The position numbers and the translations under genes were made by a program. DNA of 64,000 nucleotides from Edaphochlamys debaryana (lineage: Eukaryota > Chlorophyta > Chlorophyceae > Chlamydomonadales): NCBI GenBank assembly GCA_016858145.1, contig JAEHOE010000026.1, positions 1 through 64,000 on the forward strand, in the 5' to 3' direction. The notes beneath the pieces were generated by a model. It did not search any database, had not been told where the DNA came from, and saw only the letters and a program-made list of their open reading frames with translations. The first letter of the stretch is position 1. Every line of letters begins with the position of its first letter. Positions 1 to 11,709 of this stretch are shown here, one piece after another.

Positions 1-3000
1 ACCGCCCGTGGTGGCGAAGGGTGCGTCCAATGGAAGGGGTCGAGGGGGCAGGGGTCGAGGGGGCAGGCTTTGCGGATAGAGCTTCCGCCAATGTAGCCCT
101 TTCCCGACCTCTATGACATTGCAGACTGTGCCCTGCTGCTTGCATGCAGAGCTGGAGGCAGATGGGGTCGTGGCGGTCTACACGGAGGCGTGCAAGACAT
201 GCCCCCCCATACGGCGGCTAATCACCCTCTTCAGGGTGTCCTGAAGCGGGTGGACAACGCAGGGCTCACCGCCAGCGGCAGCACTCGCGAGGGTCCTGGC
301 AGCGGTAACAATGGGGCTGGCGGTGGAGGCAGCAGGTCTGACGGCAGCCAGGCGGAAGCTGGCCTGCCCACTGGCTTGGCTGCCGCCGCCAACCTGGCCA
401 CCGCGGCAGGGGTGAGCAAGAAACGGATACAGGCAGCCTCCTGCACTGTTCCGTGCTAGCCGAAGGAATGTCCAGCGGGGCTTTCATCCTCCCCTGCAAC
501 AGCTGTGCTCTGCTGAAAGTGCCTGCCTCTCGTCCTGTATGACGACGCTTGCCTCAGCTGCCCCCTCCCACACACACATGCACTCCCCCTGCCCCGTTCA
601 CAGGAGCCGCAAGACCCCGTCGTGCCCCCTCCGCCGCCGGGCCCGCCTCCTTCCAACATGGGACCGGGCGGGGGGCACGGCAGTGCCGCGGCTGGCACGA
701 GCAGCGCGGGCCTTGGCGGTAGCAGCGGTGGCGGGGTTGGCCAAACGGGTGGTGGCGGTGAGGTCGACGGCGAGGGCGGCCACAGGGGCACCGCCGGCCT
801 CCAGCCGGGCCCACGCCCCTCAGCCGCGCCCAGCGACCAGCCGCCGCCTGCGTCCGCCTCCGTGCAGGTGCGTTCAAGGGGCCACTCGCAGTCTAGCGGG
901 GCTGGCTTCATCTCCACCGACAGCTGTGCTCCCCCTCAGCATGCCTGCCTTGCTTGCGTTCTGCGCGGCTACCTGTGTCACGGCTCCCTCCCTCTGCCCT
1001 TCCGCAGGCGCCTCAAGTCCCCAGCGCGCCCCCTCCGCCGCCGGGCCCGCACACCGCCACGGGACCGGTGCGGGGGGCACGGCAGCGCCACGGCTGGCAC
1101 GGGCCAGCGCGGGCCTTGGCGCCGGCGGCGGTGGCGGAGGAGGCCAATCGGGCGGTGGCGGTCTGGGCGACGGAGACGGTGGCCACAGGGGCACCGCCGG
1201 CCTCCAGCCGGGCCCACAGGCCAGGGCCGCGCCCAGCGCCCAGGACAACGCAGGGCTCACCGCCAGCGGCAGCACTCGCGAGGGGCCTGGCAGCGGTAAC
1301 AATGGGGCTGGCGGTGGAGGCAGCAGGTCTGACGGCAGCCAGGCGGAAGCTGGCCTGCTGGACACCGTGTGCCCCGAGCTGCCACCGCCAGAGAGCGGGA
1401 ACGATTACAGCAAGGCGCAGTGCAACACGATCTTCCCCATGCTGATTCGAGCCGCGTGTTCAACCCTGTTCCTCAAGACGCTGATGTACGACTGCCTTGC
1501 CCATACCGTGACACGGAGAAGGAGAGCAGTACCTGGAGCAAGATGGCCGGGAACACTCGACACGCTTGTGGACGCTTTAAGGTCGAAGGCTATGTTCCCG
1601 GCACGTCCCTGCAGCAGCTCTCAGCAGCGGAGGGATCTGGCGGCGGTGGCAACACGGGGCACGGGCCGGAGTGGGTCAGCGGGGCGAGGCCGTGGCACAC
1701 GAGTTGTGCAGGAAACACGTGGGCGCAGCAGCTCAGGCGGGCGCAACCGTGGCCACTCGAAAGGGCGCTCGAGAAAACGAGGCATGGCGGACCACTTTGG
1801 CGACCTGGTGGCGGAACAGGTAACCTTAACAAGAATCCATAACGGCGAAAGTTGCCCACCTGTGCAGCGTAAGCCGTGATGTGTTAGGCTTGCTTTGCTG
1901 CGTTCTTGCGCGGCTACCTGTGTCACGGCTCCTCCCCCTGCCCCTTCCGCAGGCGCCTCTAAGTCCCCAGCGCGCCCCCTCCGCCGCCGGGCCCGCACAC
2001 CGCCACGGGACCGGGCGGGGGGCACGCAAGCGCACGGCTGGCACGGGCAGCGCGGGCCTTGGCGGCCGGCGGCGGCGGCGGAGGAGGCCAATCGGGGCGG
2101 TGGCGGTCTGGGCGACGGCGACGGTGGCCACAGGGGCACCGCCGGCCTCCAGCCGGGCCCACAGGCCAGGGCCGCGCCCAGCGCCCAGCCGCCGCCTGCG
2201 TCCGCCTCCGTGCAGGTGCGTTCAGGGGGCCGCTGGCAGTCTAGCTAGCGGGCTGGCTTCATCTCCACCGACAGCTGTGCTCCCCCTCAGCATGCCTGCC
2301 TGCATCTCGGCCTGCAGCGGTGCTCCGGTTGTGCTGATACCCCATCGGTCTTGTTGTCCCCTGTCGGTTGCAGGTCGCTTCCGGAGCCGTTGTGCCGCCT
2401 CAGCCTTGCGCTATCCTGCTCGGATTCGACATGCGGTGGCCCTCTCGGCCCCATGCTATCCTGTTTGTGCGGTCGCAGCCGTGCCCATACCGCTTGCGCC
2501 CGTGATGAGCCTGGTGGCGTGTACCGGTGCAAGGGTTGCACCCGCCTGCCCTGGGCCAATCACTTATCCTCTATTCCAGAAGACGACGTCCACGCTGGGC
2601 CTCTAACTTACGCCACCCGCATCCAGCAGCAACCTGGGCGAAGGCGGCCGGGGACAAACACCCTCCGGCAGTGCGCGCCGAAGCTCCCTCGGGTGGCGGA
2701 TGACCACGCTTGCGAGCTATGCAAGGACACGAGCTCAGACGAGAGCGGGCCCCTGGGAGCGCTGCTCCTGTGTGATACCCAACTTCCTGAGGGCGGCGTG
2801 TGCAACAAGGGCTACCACGTGACGTGCCTGGGCTTGGCTAAGAAGCCGCGGGGGAAATGGTTCTGCCCCCAGTGCGCACCGGTAGGTCTTATCTCTTGAG
2901 CAACTGCCCTTCCTGCTCGCTCCGTGACATGCATACTCAACACCTGCAGGCCGCTGCAGCTGGCTTGGACACTCGCCCAACAACGGCAGAACCCGCTGAC

Positions 3001-6000
3001 TCTTGCGGGAGGTCTGCAGGCGGGCCAACCACGCGTGCAATGAAGCGAAGGGCAGAACAGGTGATGTGACACCGCCCTTTCCTCTCAAATTCACCCGACT
3101 CTCCTTGCCAGGACACGCCTCAGCTTACAAGTTGTTACTGCACCCTTACAGGGTGAGACGGCCCAGCCAGCGCCTGCCCTACAGGAGCACCGCCGGCCTC
3201 CAGCCGGGCCCACGCCCCTCAGCCGCGCCCAGCGCCCAGCCGCTGCCTGCGTCCGCCTCCGTGCAGGTGCGTTCAAGGGGCCGCTCGCGGTCTAGCGGGG
3301 GCTGGCTTCATCTCCACCGACAGCTGTGCTCCCCCTCAGCATGCCTGCCTTGCTTGCGTTCTGCGCGGCTACCTGTGTCACGGCTCCCTGCCCCCTGCCC
3401 CCTTCCGCAGGCGCCTCAAGACCCCAGCGCGCCCCCTCCGCCGCCGGGCCCGCCGCCCGCCGCCACGGAACCGGGCGAGGGATTCAGCGGCGCTGGGGCT
3501 GGCACGAGCACCGCGGGGCTCGACAGCGGCGGTCTAGGAGGGCAGGGGCGGCTTCCAGGTAGTTGGTCTCCTTGCATGCGCCCATCGCCTAGAGTGTTAG
3601 GGTCGGACGCAGGGTTAGCCTATGCGGTTGCCTTGATTCTTCCTTTGTGTAGGGCATGACGGGTGAAGAGACATGGCTCTTCAACGCTAGGCTCGCAAGG
3701 ACCATCGAAGCTGCGGACGCGGCCCTTCAGGCCGGGGAGAAAGAAGAAGGGGAGGCGGCAGGAAGAAGAGCCCCACCGCTGCGAGAAACGCTCAGAGGCG
3801 AATGGCGTGGGGTGAGTCCAGTACCAGAGCAGCGAGACTTTTCAATGAGTTAAAACGTGCAAACACACATTGCAGACGTATGGAGACCACTGTGAAAGGG
3901 TGGCTGAAGAAGCAGCGGAGGCAGCAGCACGTGCGGATGTGCCGAAGGAGGAACGCCCCGCGCAGGAGTACAATCCGTTCGATGCCACACCTCGTAAGTG
4001 AGCACAGCCGCGTTGAAAGTTTCCTATCTAACGAGATGTATGTTGTGTCGTCGGCAGTGTCGCCCCTTGACGACGACTCCAAGCGTTTCCTCGGATTGCC
4101 GCTTCAAGCAGCATGCGACTCTGCCTCTGGTAGCGGGGAGGTCGCCGCCGGCCTCCAGCCGGGCCCACGCCCCTCAGCCGCGCCCAGCGACCAGCCGCCG
4201 CCTGCGTCCGCCTCCGTGCAGGTGCGTTCAAGGGGCCGCTCGCGGTCTAGCGGGGCTGGCTTCATCTCCACCGACAGCTGTGCTCCCCCCTCAGCATGCC
4301 TGCCTTGCTTGCGTTCTGCGCGGCTTCCTGTGTCACGGCTCCCTCCCCCTGCCCCTTCCGCAGGCGCCTCAAGTCCCCAGCGCGCCCCCTCCGCCGCCGG
4401 GCCCGCACACCGCCACGGGACCGGGCGGGGGGCACGGCAGCGCCACGGCTGGCACGAGCAGCGGGGGCCTTGGCGCCGGCGGCGGCGGCGGAGGAGGAGG
4501 CCAATCGGGCGGTGGCGGTCTGGGCGACGGCGACGGTGGCCACAGGGGCACCGCCGGCCTCCAGCCGGACCCACGCCCCTCAGCCGCGCCCAGCGACCAG
4601 CCGCCGCCTGCGTCCGCCTCCGTGCAGGTGCGTTCAAGGGGCCGCTTGGAGTCTAGCGGGGCTGGCTTCATCTCCACCGACAGCTGTGCTCCCCCCTCAG
4701 CATGCCTGCCTTGCTTGCGTTCTGCGCGGCTACCTGTGTCACGGCTCCCTCCCCCTGCCCCTTCCGCAGGCGCCTCGAGTCCCCAGCGCGCCCCCTCCGC
4801 CGCCGGGCCCGCACACCGCCACGGGACCGGGCGGGGGGCACGGCAGCGCCACGGCTGGCACGAGCAGCGGGGGCCTTGGCGCCGGCGGCGGCGGCGGAGG
4901 AGGCCAATCGGGCGGTGGCGGTCTGGGCGACGGCGACGGTGGCCACAGGGGCACCGCCGGCCTCCAGCCGGACCCATGCCCCTCAGCCGCGCCCAGCGCC
5001 CAGCCGCCGCCTGCGTCCGCCTCCGTGCAGGTGCGTTCAAGGGGCCGCTTGGAGTCTAGCGGGGCTGGCTTCATCTCCACCGACAGCTGTGCTCCCCCTC
5101 AGCATGCCTGCCTTGCTTGCGTTCTGCGCGGCTACCTGTGTCACGGCTCCCTCCCCCTGCCCCTTCCGCAGGCGCCTCAAGTCCCCAGCGCGCCCCCTCC
5201 GCCGCCGGGCCCGCACACCGCCACGGGACCGGGCGGGGGGCACGGCAGCGCCACGGCTGGCACGAGCAGCGGGGGCCTTGGCGCCGGCGGCGGCGGCGGA
5301 GGAGGCCAATCGGGCGGTGGCAGTCTGGGCGACGGCGACGGTGGCCACAGGGGCACCGCCGGCCTCCAGCCGGACCCACGCCCCTCAGCCGCGCCCAGCG
5401 ACCAGCCGCCGCCTGCGTCCGCCTCCGTGCAGGTGCGTTCAAGGGGCCGCTTGGAGTCTAGCGGGGCTGGCTTCATCTCCACCGACAGCTGTGCTCCCCC
5501 TCAGCATGCCTGCCTTGCTTGCGTTCTGCGCGGCTTCCTGTGTCACGGCTCCCTCCCCCTGCCCTTCCGCAGGCGCCTCAAGTCCCCAGCGCGCCCCCTC
5601 CGCCGCCGGGCCCGCACACCGCCACGGGACCGGGCGGGGGGCACGGCAGCGCCACGGCTGGCACGAGCAGCGGGGGCCTTGGCGCCGGCGGCGGCGGAGG
5701 AGGAGGCCAATCGGGCGGTGGCGGTCTGGGCGACGGCGACGGTGGCCACAGGGGCACCGCCGGCCTCCAGCCGGACCCACGCCCCTCAGCCGCGCCCAGC
5801 GACCAGCCGCCGCCGGGCAGTGGCGGTGTGGGCGACGGCGACGATGAGTGGGTGATCACCCATGAACTAACGGTCGGTCCATCGCGCCAGCCGCCCTCCT
5901 GTGGACTGACGGACCCCCTGGCTCAGAGACTCGCAGCCGTCAAGTCCGTCCCGTTCAACCCTCGCAACCGCAACTGGGACCTCTGGGGTTCGGAGCTCCA

Positions 6001-7182
6001 GCGGCTGCAGGGAGATGCCGACTGCGACTTGTCGGACACGTCCATCAACCTCTACATCTTGTGAGCCCGTTTCCAAGCATCTCCTCACCTGGGTGCCCTG
6101 CAACCTGCACCCTTCGCCGTTATATATCCTTAACCACCCGAGTAACCCCGCCCTGGTGTGGCCCTCAGGTGGCTCTGGGACCACATGCCACCGGAGACAC
6201 GCACGCGCTGCTGCCTGCTCGGCACCCACATGTACAGCAAGATTGTCGAGAAGGGCGCTGCGGAGGAGGCCTGGACGCGGCTTCGACCGAAGGAGTTGTG
6301 GGAATCTCTCTCGGGGCGCCACGAGGTGGGTGCGGCCTGGTGTTAGGGGCTAGCTGAAGTTAGAATGTAGACTGCACTCAAGCAGTTGTCTTTTTGTAGG
6401 TGGTGGACCTCTCCAAGAAGGACTTCGTGTTTCTGCCCATGCACACCGGGTTCCACTGGTCCCTTCTCGTCATCTGCCACCTGCCCCGGCTCGTGGACCC
6501 CAAAGCGCCCGGCACACCGATGATTCTGCACTTCGACTCCTCATGGGGTGGGCACTGCCGCACTGCTGTTGTGGCACTGCTACTCCTCTCCTTGACAGGA
6601 CTTCTTCACATGCAGACGATGGTGGCAACTTCCACGCACCCGAGTACGGCAAGATTCGCCACTACCTGTCCTGTCAGCTGCGCAGCGCTGGCCACGGCAC
6701 AGTGCGGGTCACGGCTGGCAGTTTCCCAGCCCGGAGTGACGTGCGCGCGCCCCACCAGGGCATGACCAAGCACTGCGCCGTCTTCATGCTGTCCACCCTG
6801 GAGCACTTCCTGGCACGACGTCCCGAGCGGGTGGAGCTCAGGGGCACAGAGCGCAAGAGTGAGTGCATGAGCCGTGGTGAATCCCCTTGTTATCAGGGCG
6901 TTTAGTGTGGCTTGCCACTGACGCTTGTGCCGTTGCCCATGACCAGCGCCGTCCTTGGTGGAGCTAGCCGATGGCGGCGCGGTGCAGCACGACCTGAGCA
7001 ACATCAAGTGGTACACCTCGGGCGAGGCGGCCGCCCTACGGTGGAAGCTGCGTGCGCTGGCGCTCAAGTGGCTGCTGCCGCACGTGTCAGCGGGTGACCG
7101 CGAGGCTGTAGAAACCGCTCTCGCAGAGGCTACCGTGAGAACACCCAGGACGCCACTGCAGCCGCAAGGGAGGGTTCTGTGA
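1..7182 (+). CDS. PHD-finger / Ulp1-like (C48) cysteine protease gene, probably KDZ-element encoded; 5' partial, multi-exon
   Basis: Many exons joined by GT..AG introns; the gene enters from the left edge. In order: a Gly/Ser/Pro-rich segment with a basic RGRG..GRSRKRG stretch (to ~1830), zinc-finger exons (2374-2881), a small basic exon (2950-3060), charged exons (3653-3811, 3876-3993), tandem Pro/Gly exons (to ~5810), and the protease exons 5573-6060, 6169-6325, 6400-6547, 6616-6858 and 6947-7182. Phases of the last five exons join without a frame break. Ulp1-family proteases cleave SUMO-type isopeptide bonds, and such domains are known companions of Zisupton/KDZ transposons. The role here (deSUMOylation in transposition or host interaction) is inference. 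Exon structure before 2374 is uncertain, and the exon starting at 1008 has an extra base that breaks frame. The last codons after ~7135 may be unspliced intron. Confidence 0.65.
253..366 (+). repeat. 114-bp direct duplication, copy 1
   Basis: The block beginning GACAACGCAGGGCTCACCGC recurs almost exactly at 1244-1357. It is 114 bp (38 codons), so duplication preserves frame. It encodes a Ser/Gly/Asn-rich linker containing GSGNNGAGGGGSRSDGS. What follows differs between the copies. Confidence 0.85.
604..867 (+). other. Pro/Gly cassette exon, dispersed copy
   Basis: The acceptor CAG at 601-603 and donor GTGCGTTC at 868 bound a 264-bp (88-codon, phase 0-0) exon. It is homologous to the tandem cassette exons at 4.1-5.8 kb. 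It encodes PPPPPG, then GGGHGSAAAGTSS, then a Gly run, ending SASVQ. Further dispersed copies lie around 1008-1240, 1960-2216 and 3411-3558. Confidence 0.55.
1244..1357 (+). repeat. 114-bp direct duplication, copy 2
   Basis: Second copy of the block at 253-366, differing at very few bases. It is fused in frame to a Pro/Gly cassette exon upstream and to a Cys-containing segment (beginning LDTVCPELPPP) downstream. Confidence 0.85.
2374..2881 (+). other. PHD zinc-finger exon (one degenerate and one canonical finger)
   Basis: Acceptor CAG at 2371-2373; donor GTAGGT at 2882. The first cluster is degenerate (CSDSTC, CLC, HTAC, CKGC). The second follows the C4HC3 PHD pattern: CELC, LLLC, C, YHVTC, then W-F-CPQC just before the donor. 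PHD fingers usually read histone H3 tails, so a chromatin-targeting role is inferred. Splicing to the 37-codon exon 2950-3060 is phase 0. Confidence 0.75.
4141..5815 (+). repeat. Tandem array of ~402-bp intron+exon cassettes
   Basis: Four successive units start at equivalent points near 4296, 4702, 5104 and 5506 (spacing 406, 402, 402 bp). Each holds an intron of ~141 bp (GTGCGTTCAA...CTTCCGCAG) and a 261-bp exon (87 codons, phase 0-0), for example 4770-5030 and 5172-5432. Exons encode a PPPPPG / GGGGGGGQSGGGG / PSAAPS linker. The introns happen to be open in frame, which produces long read-through ORFs. The units are almost identical, so expansion is recent. Confidence 0.9.
5573..7182 (+). 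other. Ulp1/SENP-like protease domain exons
   Basis: The domain opens in exon 5573-6060 with NWDLWGSELQRL and LSDTSINLYIL and continues after the intron with WLWDHMPPETR and MYSKIVE, resembling the substrate-channel part of Ulp1. Exon 6400-6547 holds the catalytic His (GFHW, codon 6454-6456) and Asp (HFDS, 6535-6537). Exon 6616-6858 holds the oxyanion Gln (HQGM, 6756-6758) and nucleophile Cys (KHCAVFML, 6774-6776). The usual DCG is HCA here. All four catalytic positions are present, so the fold is probably active or recently so. Confidence 0.8.
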
Positions 7183-7197
7183 CATGGCCAGCGCGGA

Positions 7198-7322
7198 GGC
7201 TTGTCGGGCGGTTGGCGGCAGCGGCTTGTCGGGCGGTTGGAGGCAGCCGCTTGTCGGGCGGTTGGAGGCAGCGGCTTGTTGGGCGGTTGGAGGCAGCGGC
7301 TTGTCGGGCGGTTGGAGGCAGC
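7198..7322 (+). repeat. 25-bp tandem repeat, five units
   Basis: Five consecutive units of GGCTTGTCGGGCGGTTGGAG plus GCAGC, with one or two substitutions each. It lies directly after the protease gene, probably in its 3' untranslated or flanking DNA. Confidence 0.9.
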
Positions 7323-8854
7323 AGGCTTGTCGATGAAAGGCCAAGGCTTGTCAGGCGGATAGCAATAAGGCAGAGGCGGATAGCCGGGCTCATGGATAGC
7401 CTATCACGACGACGAAAACTTGAACGGAAGGAGAAGCGGGGACGAGGGGACTTTGGCAGCGGGTGCAGTGCTCGCAGGGGCCGTGCAGCGTACTTCGGAT
7501 GACGACGAAAGGGGATGCAGCTGAGCGTGTCGCCACCAGGTCCGCAACGCGAGAGAAGTAGGCAGGGTGCCAGCGGTGTGCATCGCCGAGGCAGGGGGTA
7601 ACCTATACTTTGGCAGGGGGCTTGCAATGGTGGCAGGTATTTCATGCTGTTGAAACCTCAAGTCCCTCGCTCCGATCCTAGCTCTCCCTTTATGCCGGCT
7701 AGCACTTCATTCTGTGCGCACCTCTGACAGCTCAACCTGCCAGCGGGACATGCCCTTTCGTGTTACGCATTTGGGTCAGCTGGAACAATGAGACTCTCTG
7801 CCACGTTGTTCTCAATGTCAGCCCACAGGAGCTGTACTTGACCAATCTTCCGTTGGCCAGAGTGCTGCCCAGATAACGCTCATCAGCCATCTCCTAGGTT
7901 CCCTCCCGCCCCAGGCTTCTGCACAGCAACCAGTCAGCCATAGCGCTGCTGACCAGCTGACGAGTCGCTCTTCCACGCGGTGGCGTTGGGTGGGCGGGTG
8001 AAGGGGGACAAGAGATGGGGATGGATGCATAATCGGACAGCTGGCAGGGGGCTCGGTGCCGCCAGGCTGTTAGGGTTTCGGACCAGCCCGCTGGCGGAGC
8101 TGCGTGGCAGGTCGGACTCCCAAACGTGCCAATCGACTAGTGTGTCGGATCTGGCGTGCTAGTCCCTAAGCCCCTGCCCTACTCGAGCTGGTGGTGCGAG
8201 GGCAGGACTCAGGACGAGTGGGGACAGCCTAAAGCAAGGGCTGGAGGCTGGACCACACCTCCAACATGGCTGGGTGCCAGCACGTCCGGTCCTCTTGGCC
8301 TGTTCCCACCCGCGTAGCACTAGCACTAGCACTAGCACTAGCGGTATCGTGATGGTATCGTTATGAGGTGAGACCGGCTACGCCTGGGCAGCGGGCTGGG
8401 CTGACACGGTACCTGCCCGGGGTGAGTCCGGAACCTCCTCAACAGCATAGCTGGCTCCCCTCAACTGCGGTCAACGGCACACTGCCTACCCTCCCTTCCC
8501 CTCCCGCCCGTGAGCGCTCGGCGCTAGCCTCCGCGCTCGGTGCCAGTCTGGGTTCTGGCAGCTGCCCATCTGCGCCCCAGCCCCAGGCCAGCACGGGGTT
8601 GCACTTCACTGCTTGCAAGAGCAGGGCTGCTCGCCCCCTTTATTCCCGCCATGCTGCAGGTGACCTTGCTCGTTCCGGCCACCTGACAGTCCGGGCCCCA
8701 CTCCATGCCCAGGACAACCCGCGTGCCCTGCCCCGCCCCATGCACCCAAACGCCCAACCAGCTCTCGCCCCTCCTATGACCAACCCCATCTCATCCCACC
8801 ACCGCCCCCACCCCGGTCCCCGCGGCGCTACCCCCGCTCCTGTGGACCGGCGGA
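7323..8854. other. Intergenic, no supported gene
   Basis: Moderately GC-rich sequence without a convincing exon on either strand. It holds a short TAGCAC microsatellite at about 8315-8342. The end grades into the minisatellite. Confidence 0.5.
8315..8342 (+). repeat. (TAGCAC)n microsatellite
   Basis: About four and a half perfect TAGCAC units. Confidence 0.9.
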
Positions 8855-10390
8855 TACCGCCAGCTCCGCAGCGGTGAAGGGGCCTCCAGCGCAACGCCCT
8901 CCGGCGCATGCCGCCGCCGCCGCCAGGTCCGCAGCGGCACAGGGGGGTCCAGTGCTCCGCACTCCGGCGCATGCCGCCGCCGACGGCAGGTCCCCAGCGG
9001 CACAGGGGGTCCAGCGCTCCGCACTCCAGCGCATGCCGTCGCCGCCGCCAGGTCCGCAGCGGCGCAGGGAGGTCCAGTGCTCCGCACTCCAGCGCATGCC
9101 GTCGCCGCCGCCAGGTCCGCAGCGGCGCAGGGAGGTCCAGTGCTCCGCACTCCTGCGCAGGCTGTCGCCGCCGCCAGGTCCGCAGCGGCACAGGGGGTCC
9201 AGCGCTCCGCACTCCAGCGCATGCCGTCGCCTACGCCAGCTCCGCAGCGGCGAAGGGAGGTCCAGTGCTCCGCACTCCAGCGCATGCCGTCGCCTACGCC
9301 AGGTCCGCAGCGGCACAGGGGGTCCAGCGCTCCGCACTCCAACGCATGCCGTCGCCGCCGCCAGGTCCGCAGCGGCGCAGGGAGGTCCAGTGCTCCGCAC
9401 TCCAGCGCATGCCGTCGCCGCCGCCAGGTCCGCAGCAGCACAGGGGGTCCAGCGCTCCGCACTCCAGCGCATGCCGTCGCCGCCGCCAGGTCCGCAGCGG
9501 CGCAGGGGGGTCCAGTGCTCCGCACTCCGGCGCATGCCGCCGCCGCCAGGTCCGCAGCGGCACAGGGGGTCCAGTGCTCCGCACTCCAGCGCATGCCGTC
9601 GCCGCCGCCAGGTCCGCAGCGGCGCAGGGGGGTCCAGCGCTCCGCACTCCAGCGCATGCCGTCGCCGCCGCCAGGTCCGCAGCGGCGCAGGGGGGTCCAG
9701 TGCTCCGCACTCCGGCGCATGCCGCCGCCGACGGCAGGTCCGCAGCGGCGCAGGGAGGTCCAGTGCTCCGCACTCCAGCGCAGGCTGTCGCCGCCGCCAG
9801 GTCCGCAGCGGCACAGGGGGTCCAGTGCTCCGCACTCCAGCGCATGCCGTCGCCGCCGCCAGGTCCGCAGCGGCGCAGGGGGGTCCAGCGCTCCGCACTC
9901 CAGCGCATGCCGTCGCCGCCGCCAGGTCCGCAGCGGCGCAGGGGGGTCCAGTGCTCCGCACTCCGGCGCATGCCGCCGCCGCCAGGTCCGCAGCGGCACA
10001 GGGGGGTCCGGTGCTCCGCACTCCAGCGCATGCCGTCGCCGCCGCCAGGTCCGCAGCGGCGCAGGGGGGTCCAGTGCTCCGCACTCCGGCGCATGCCGCC
10101 GCCGACGGCAGGTCCGCAGCGGCGCAGGGAGGTCCAGTGCTCCGCACTCCAGCGCATGCCGTCGCCGCCGCCAGGTCCGCAGCGGCGCAGGGGGGTCCAG
10201 TGCTCCGCACTCCGGCGCATGCCGCCGCCGACGGCAGGTCCGCAGCGGTGAAGGGGCCTCCAGCGCAACGCCCTCCAGCGCATGCCGCCGCCGACGGCAG
10301 GTCCCCAGCGGCGCAGGGGGTCCAGCGCTCCGCGCTCCGGCGCATGCCGCCGCCGACGGCAGGTCCCCAGCGGCACAGGGGGTCCAGCGC
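8855..10390 (+). repeat. 63-bp minisatellite, about 24 units
   Basis: The unit contains AGGTCCGCAGCGGC, GGTCCAGYGCTCCGCACTCC and GCGCATGCCGYCGCC. It is 62-63 bp long, with variants (CCGACGGCAG versus CCGCCGCCAG; GCGCAGGCTG versus GCGCATGCCG). Because it lacks stop codons it is open in nearly all six frames over 1.5 kb; these ORFs are not considered genes. There are no spacers and no flanking cas genes, so it is not CRISPR. Confidence 0.92.
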
Positions 10391-11709
10391 GTGAGTGTTA
10401 ACCCGGATGCTCACTCAACAATCAATCAAGCAGAGCCCTCATAAACAAAAAATACCGCACATATATCAAAAACATGGGCTGAGTCATGAAGGTCCGCAGC
10501 GGCACAGGGGGCTCCAGCAGTGCGTCACCTCTCCTCGCCAACGCCTCCGCCAGTGACATCGCTGCCGGGACCCACACCGCTCCTTCCAGTGGCTGTGCCC
10601 ATCGCCGGGTCCGTGGCTGCCGGACGCAGGCCGGGCGAAACGGGGCATTGCGGTGCCTGCGAAAGGGGCCTGTCGACAGTGCACCCCCAAGCCGTATTCT
10701 GCCGCCACATGCCTCCAGCCTATCCTGCGGTCGTCAAACCGGATTGAAGGCGGCAGGATAGGCTGGAGGCGTGTGGCAGAGCCGCCTCAAAGTCCGCCGC
10801 CCCACAACCGCAGCCCAGCCTGCCGCCGCCACAACGGGAGCCGAGCCGAGAGCTATGCTGATCCACCCCCCAGTCCATCCTGCAGTGGCCACACCGGCAC
10901 AGGGCTCTACCGCAGCTTATCCTGCCTCCACCATACGGGTGGACGCGCTGACCGCCCCTTGCTCCAGGTCAACCTGCTGCCGACGACGGGACAGCAACAT
11001 GGGGTGGGGTGCATGGGTCTTCTGTTCGAAGGCATGCGGTCGCCGCCAGACCAGCACAGGCAGTCCAAACCCCATTATTCTAGTCCATCCTACAGCCACC
11101 ACATCGGCACATGTGCGTTGTACAGCTCACCCGGCGGCAGGGCACGAAGAAGTGGCCTCCAACGCATTCCGCTGCCCTGCACTGGAGCACAATCCTGGTG
11201 AAGCCGCTTCATCGTTGCTGCGAGTGTGGGCAAGGCTCAATACCGCAAGCGTCAGCGAAGCCTGGGGTGATGGTGTTGAGAAACACCGACGGCAGGAAGG
11301 GTTGAACCAACCCTGTGGACCGGCGGATACCGCCAACTCCGCAGCGGTGAAGGGGCCTCCAGCGCAACGCCCTCAGCGGCACAGGGGGTCCAGCGCTCCG
11401 CACTCCAGCGCAGGCCGTCGCCGCCGCCAGGTCCGCAGCGGCGCAGGGGGTCCAGCGCTCCGCACTCCAGCGCATGCCGTCGCCGCCGCCAGGTCCGCAG
11501 CGGCGCAGGGGGGTCCAGTGCTCCGCACTCCGGCGCATGCCGCCGCCGACGGCAGGTCCGCAGCGGTGAAGGGGCCTCCAGCGCAACGCCCTCCAGCGCA
11601 TGCCGCCGCCGACGGCAGGTCCCCAGCGGCGCAGGGGGGTCCAGCGCTCCGCGCTCCGGCGCATGCCGCCGCCGACGGCAGGTCCCCAGCGGCACAGGGG
11701 GTCCAGCGC
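10391..11709 (+). repeat. Higher-order duplication unit 1 (1,319 bp)
   Basis: It begins GTGAGTGTTAACCCGGATGC and runs through an A/T-richer 90-bp block, unique-looking sequence with a hairpin (10705-10776), then a short minisatellite block. The next unit starts identically at 11710. The A/T-richer block (about 10421-10490) matches, on the minus strand, the last ~24 codons of the KDZ transposase (copy at 12919-12990). Confidence 0.9.
10705..10776 (+). repeat. Inverted repeat / hairpin, 24-bp arms
   Basis: The arm CCACATGCCTCCAGCCTATC plus CTGC (10705-10728) is complementary at 23 of 24 positions to 10753-10776, with a 24-bp loop. The same structure occurs at 12024-12095 in unit 2. Confidence 0.85.

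Noticed and set aside
539..5855. Long single-frame ORFs running through the cassette array
   Set aside because: They read through introns of ~141 bp (a multiple of three) that have clear GT..AG borders; the exon-only reading matches between units.
8855..10390. Regular repeat array resembling CRISPR
   Set aside because: The whole unit repeats with no unique spacers, the units vary, and the genome is eukaryotic with no cas genes.
8791..10444. Overlapping 360-528-codon ORFs on both strands
   Set aside because: They are by-products of a stop-free 63-bp minisatellite whose length is a multiple of three; the peptides are pure repeat with no domain.
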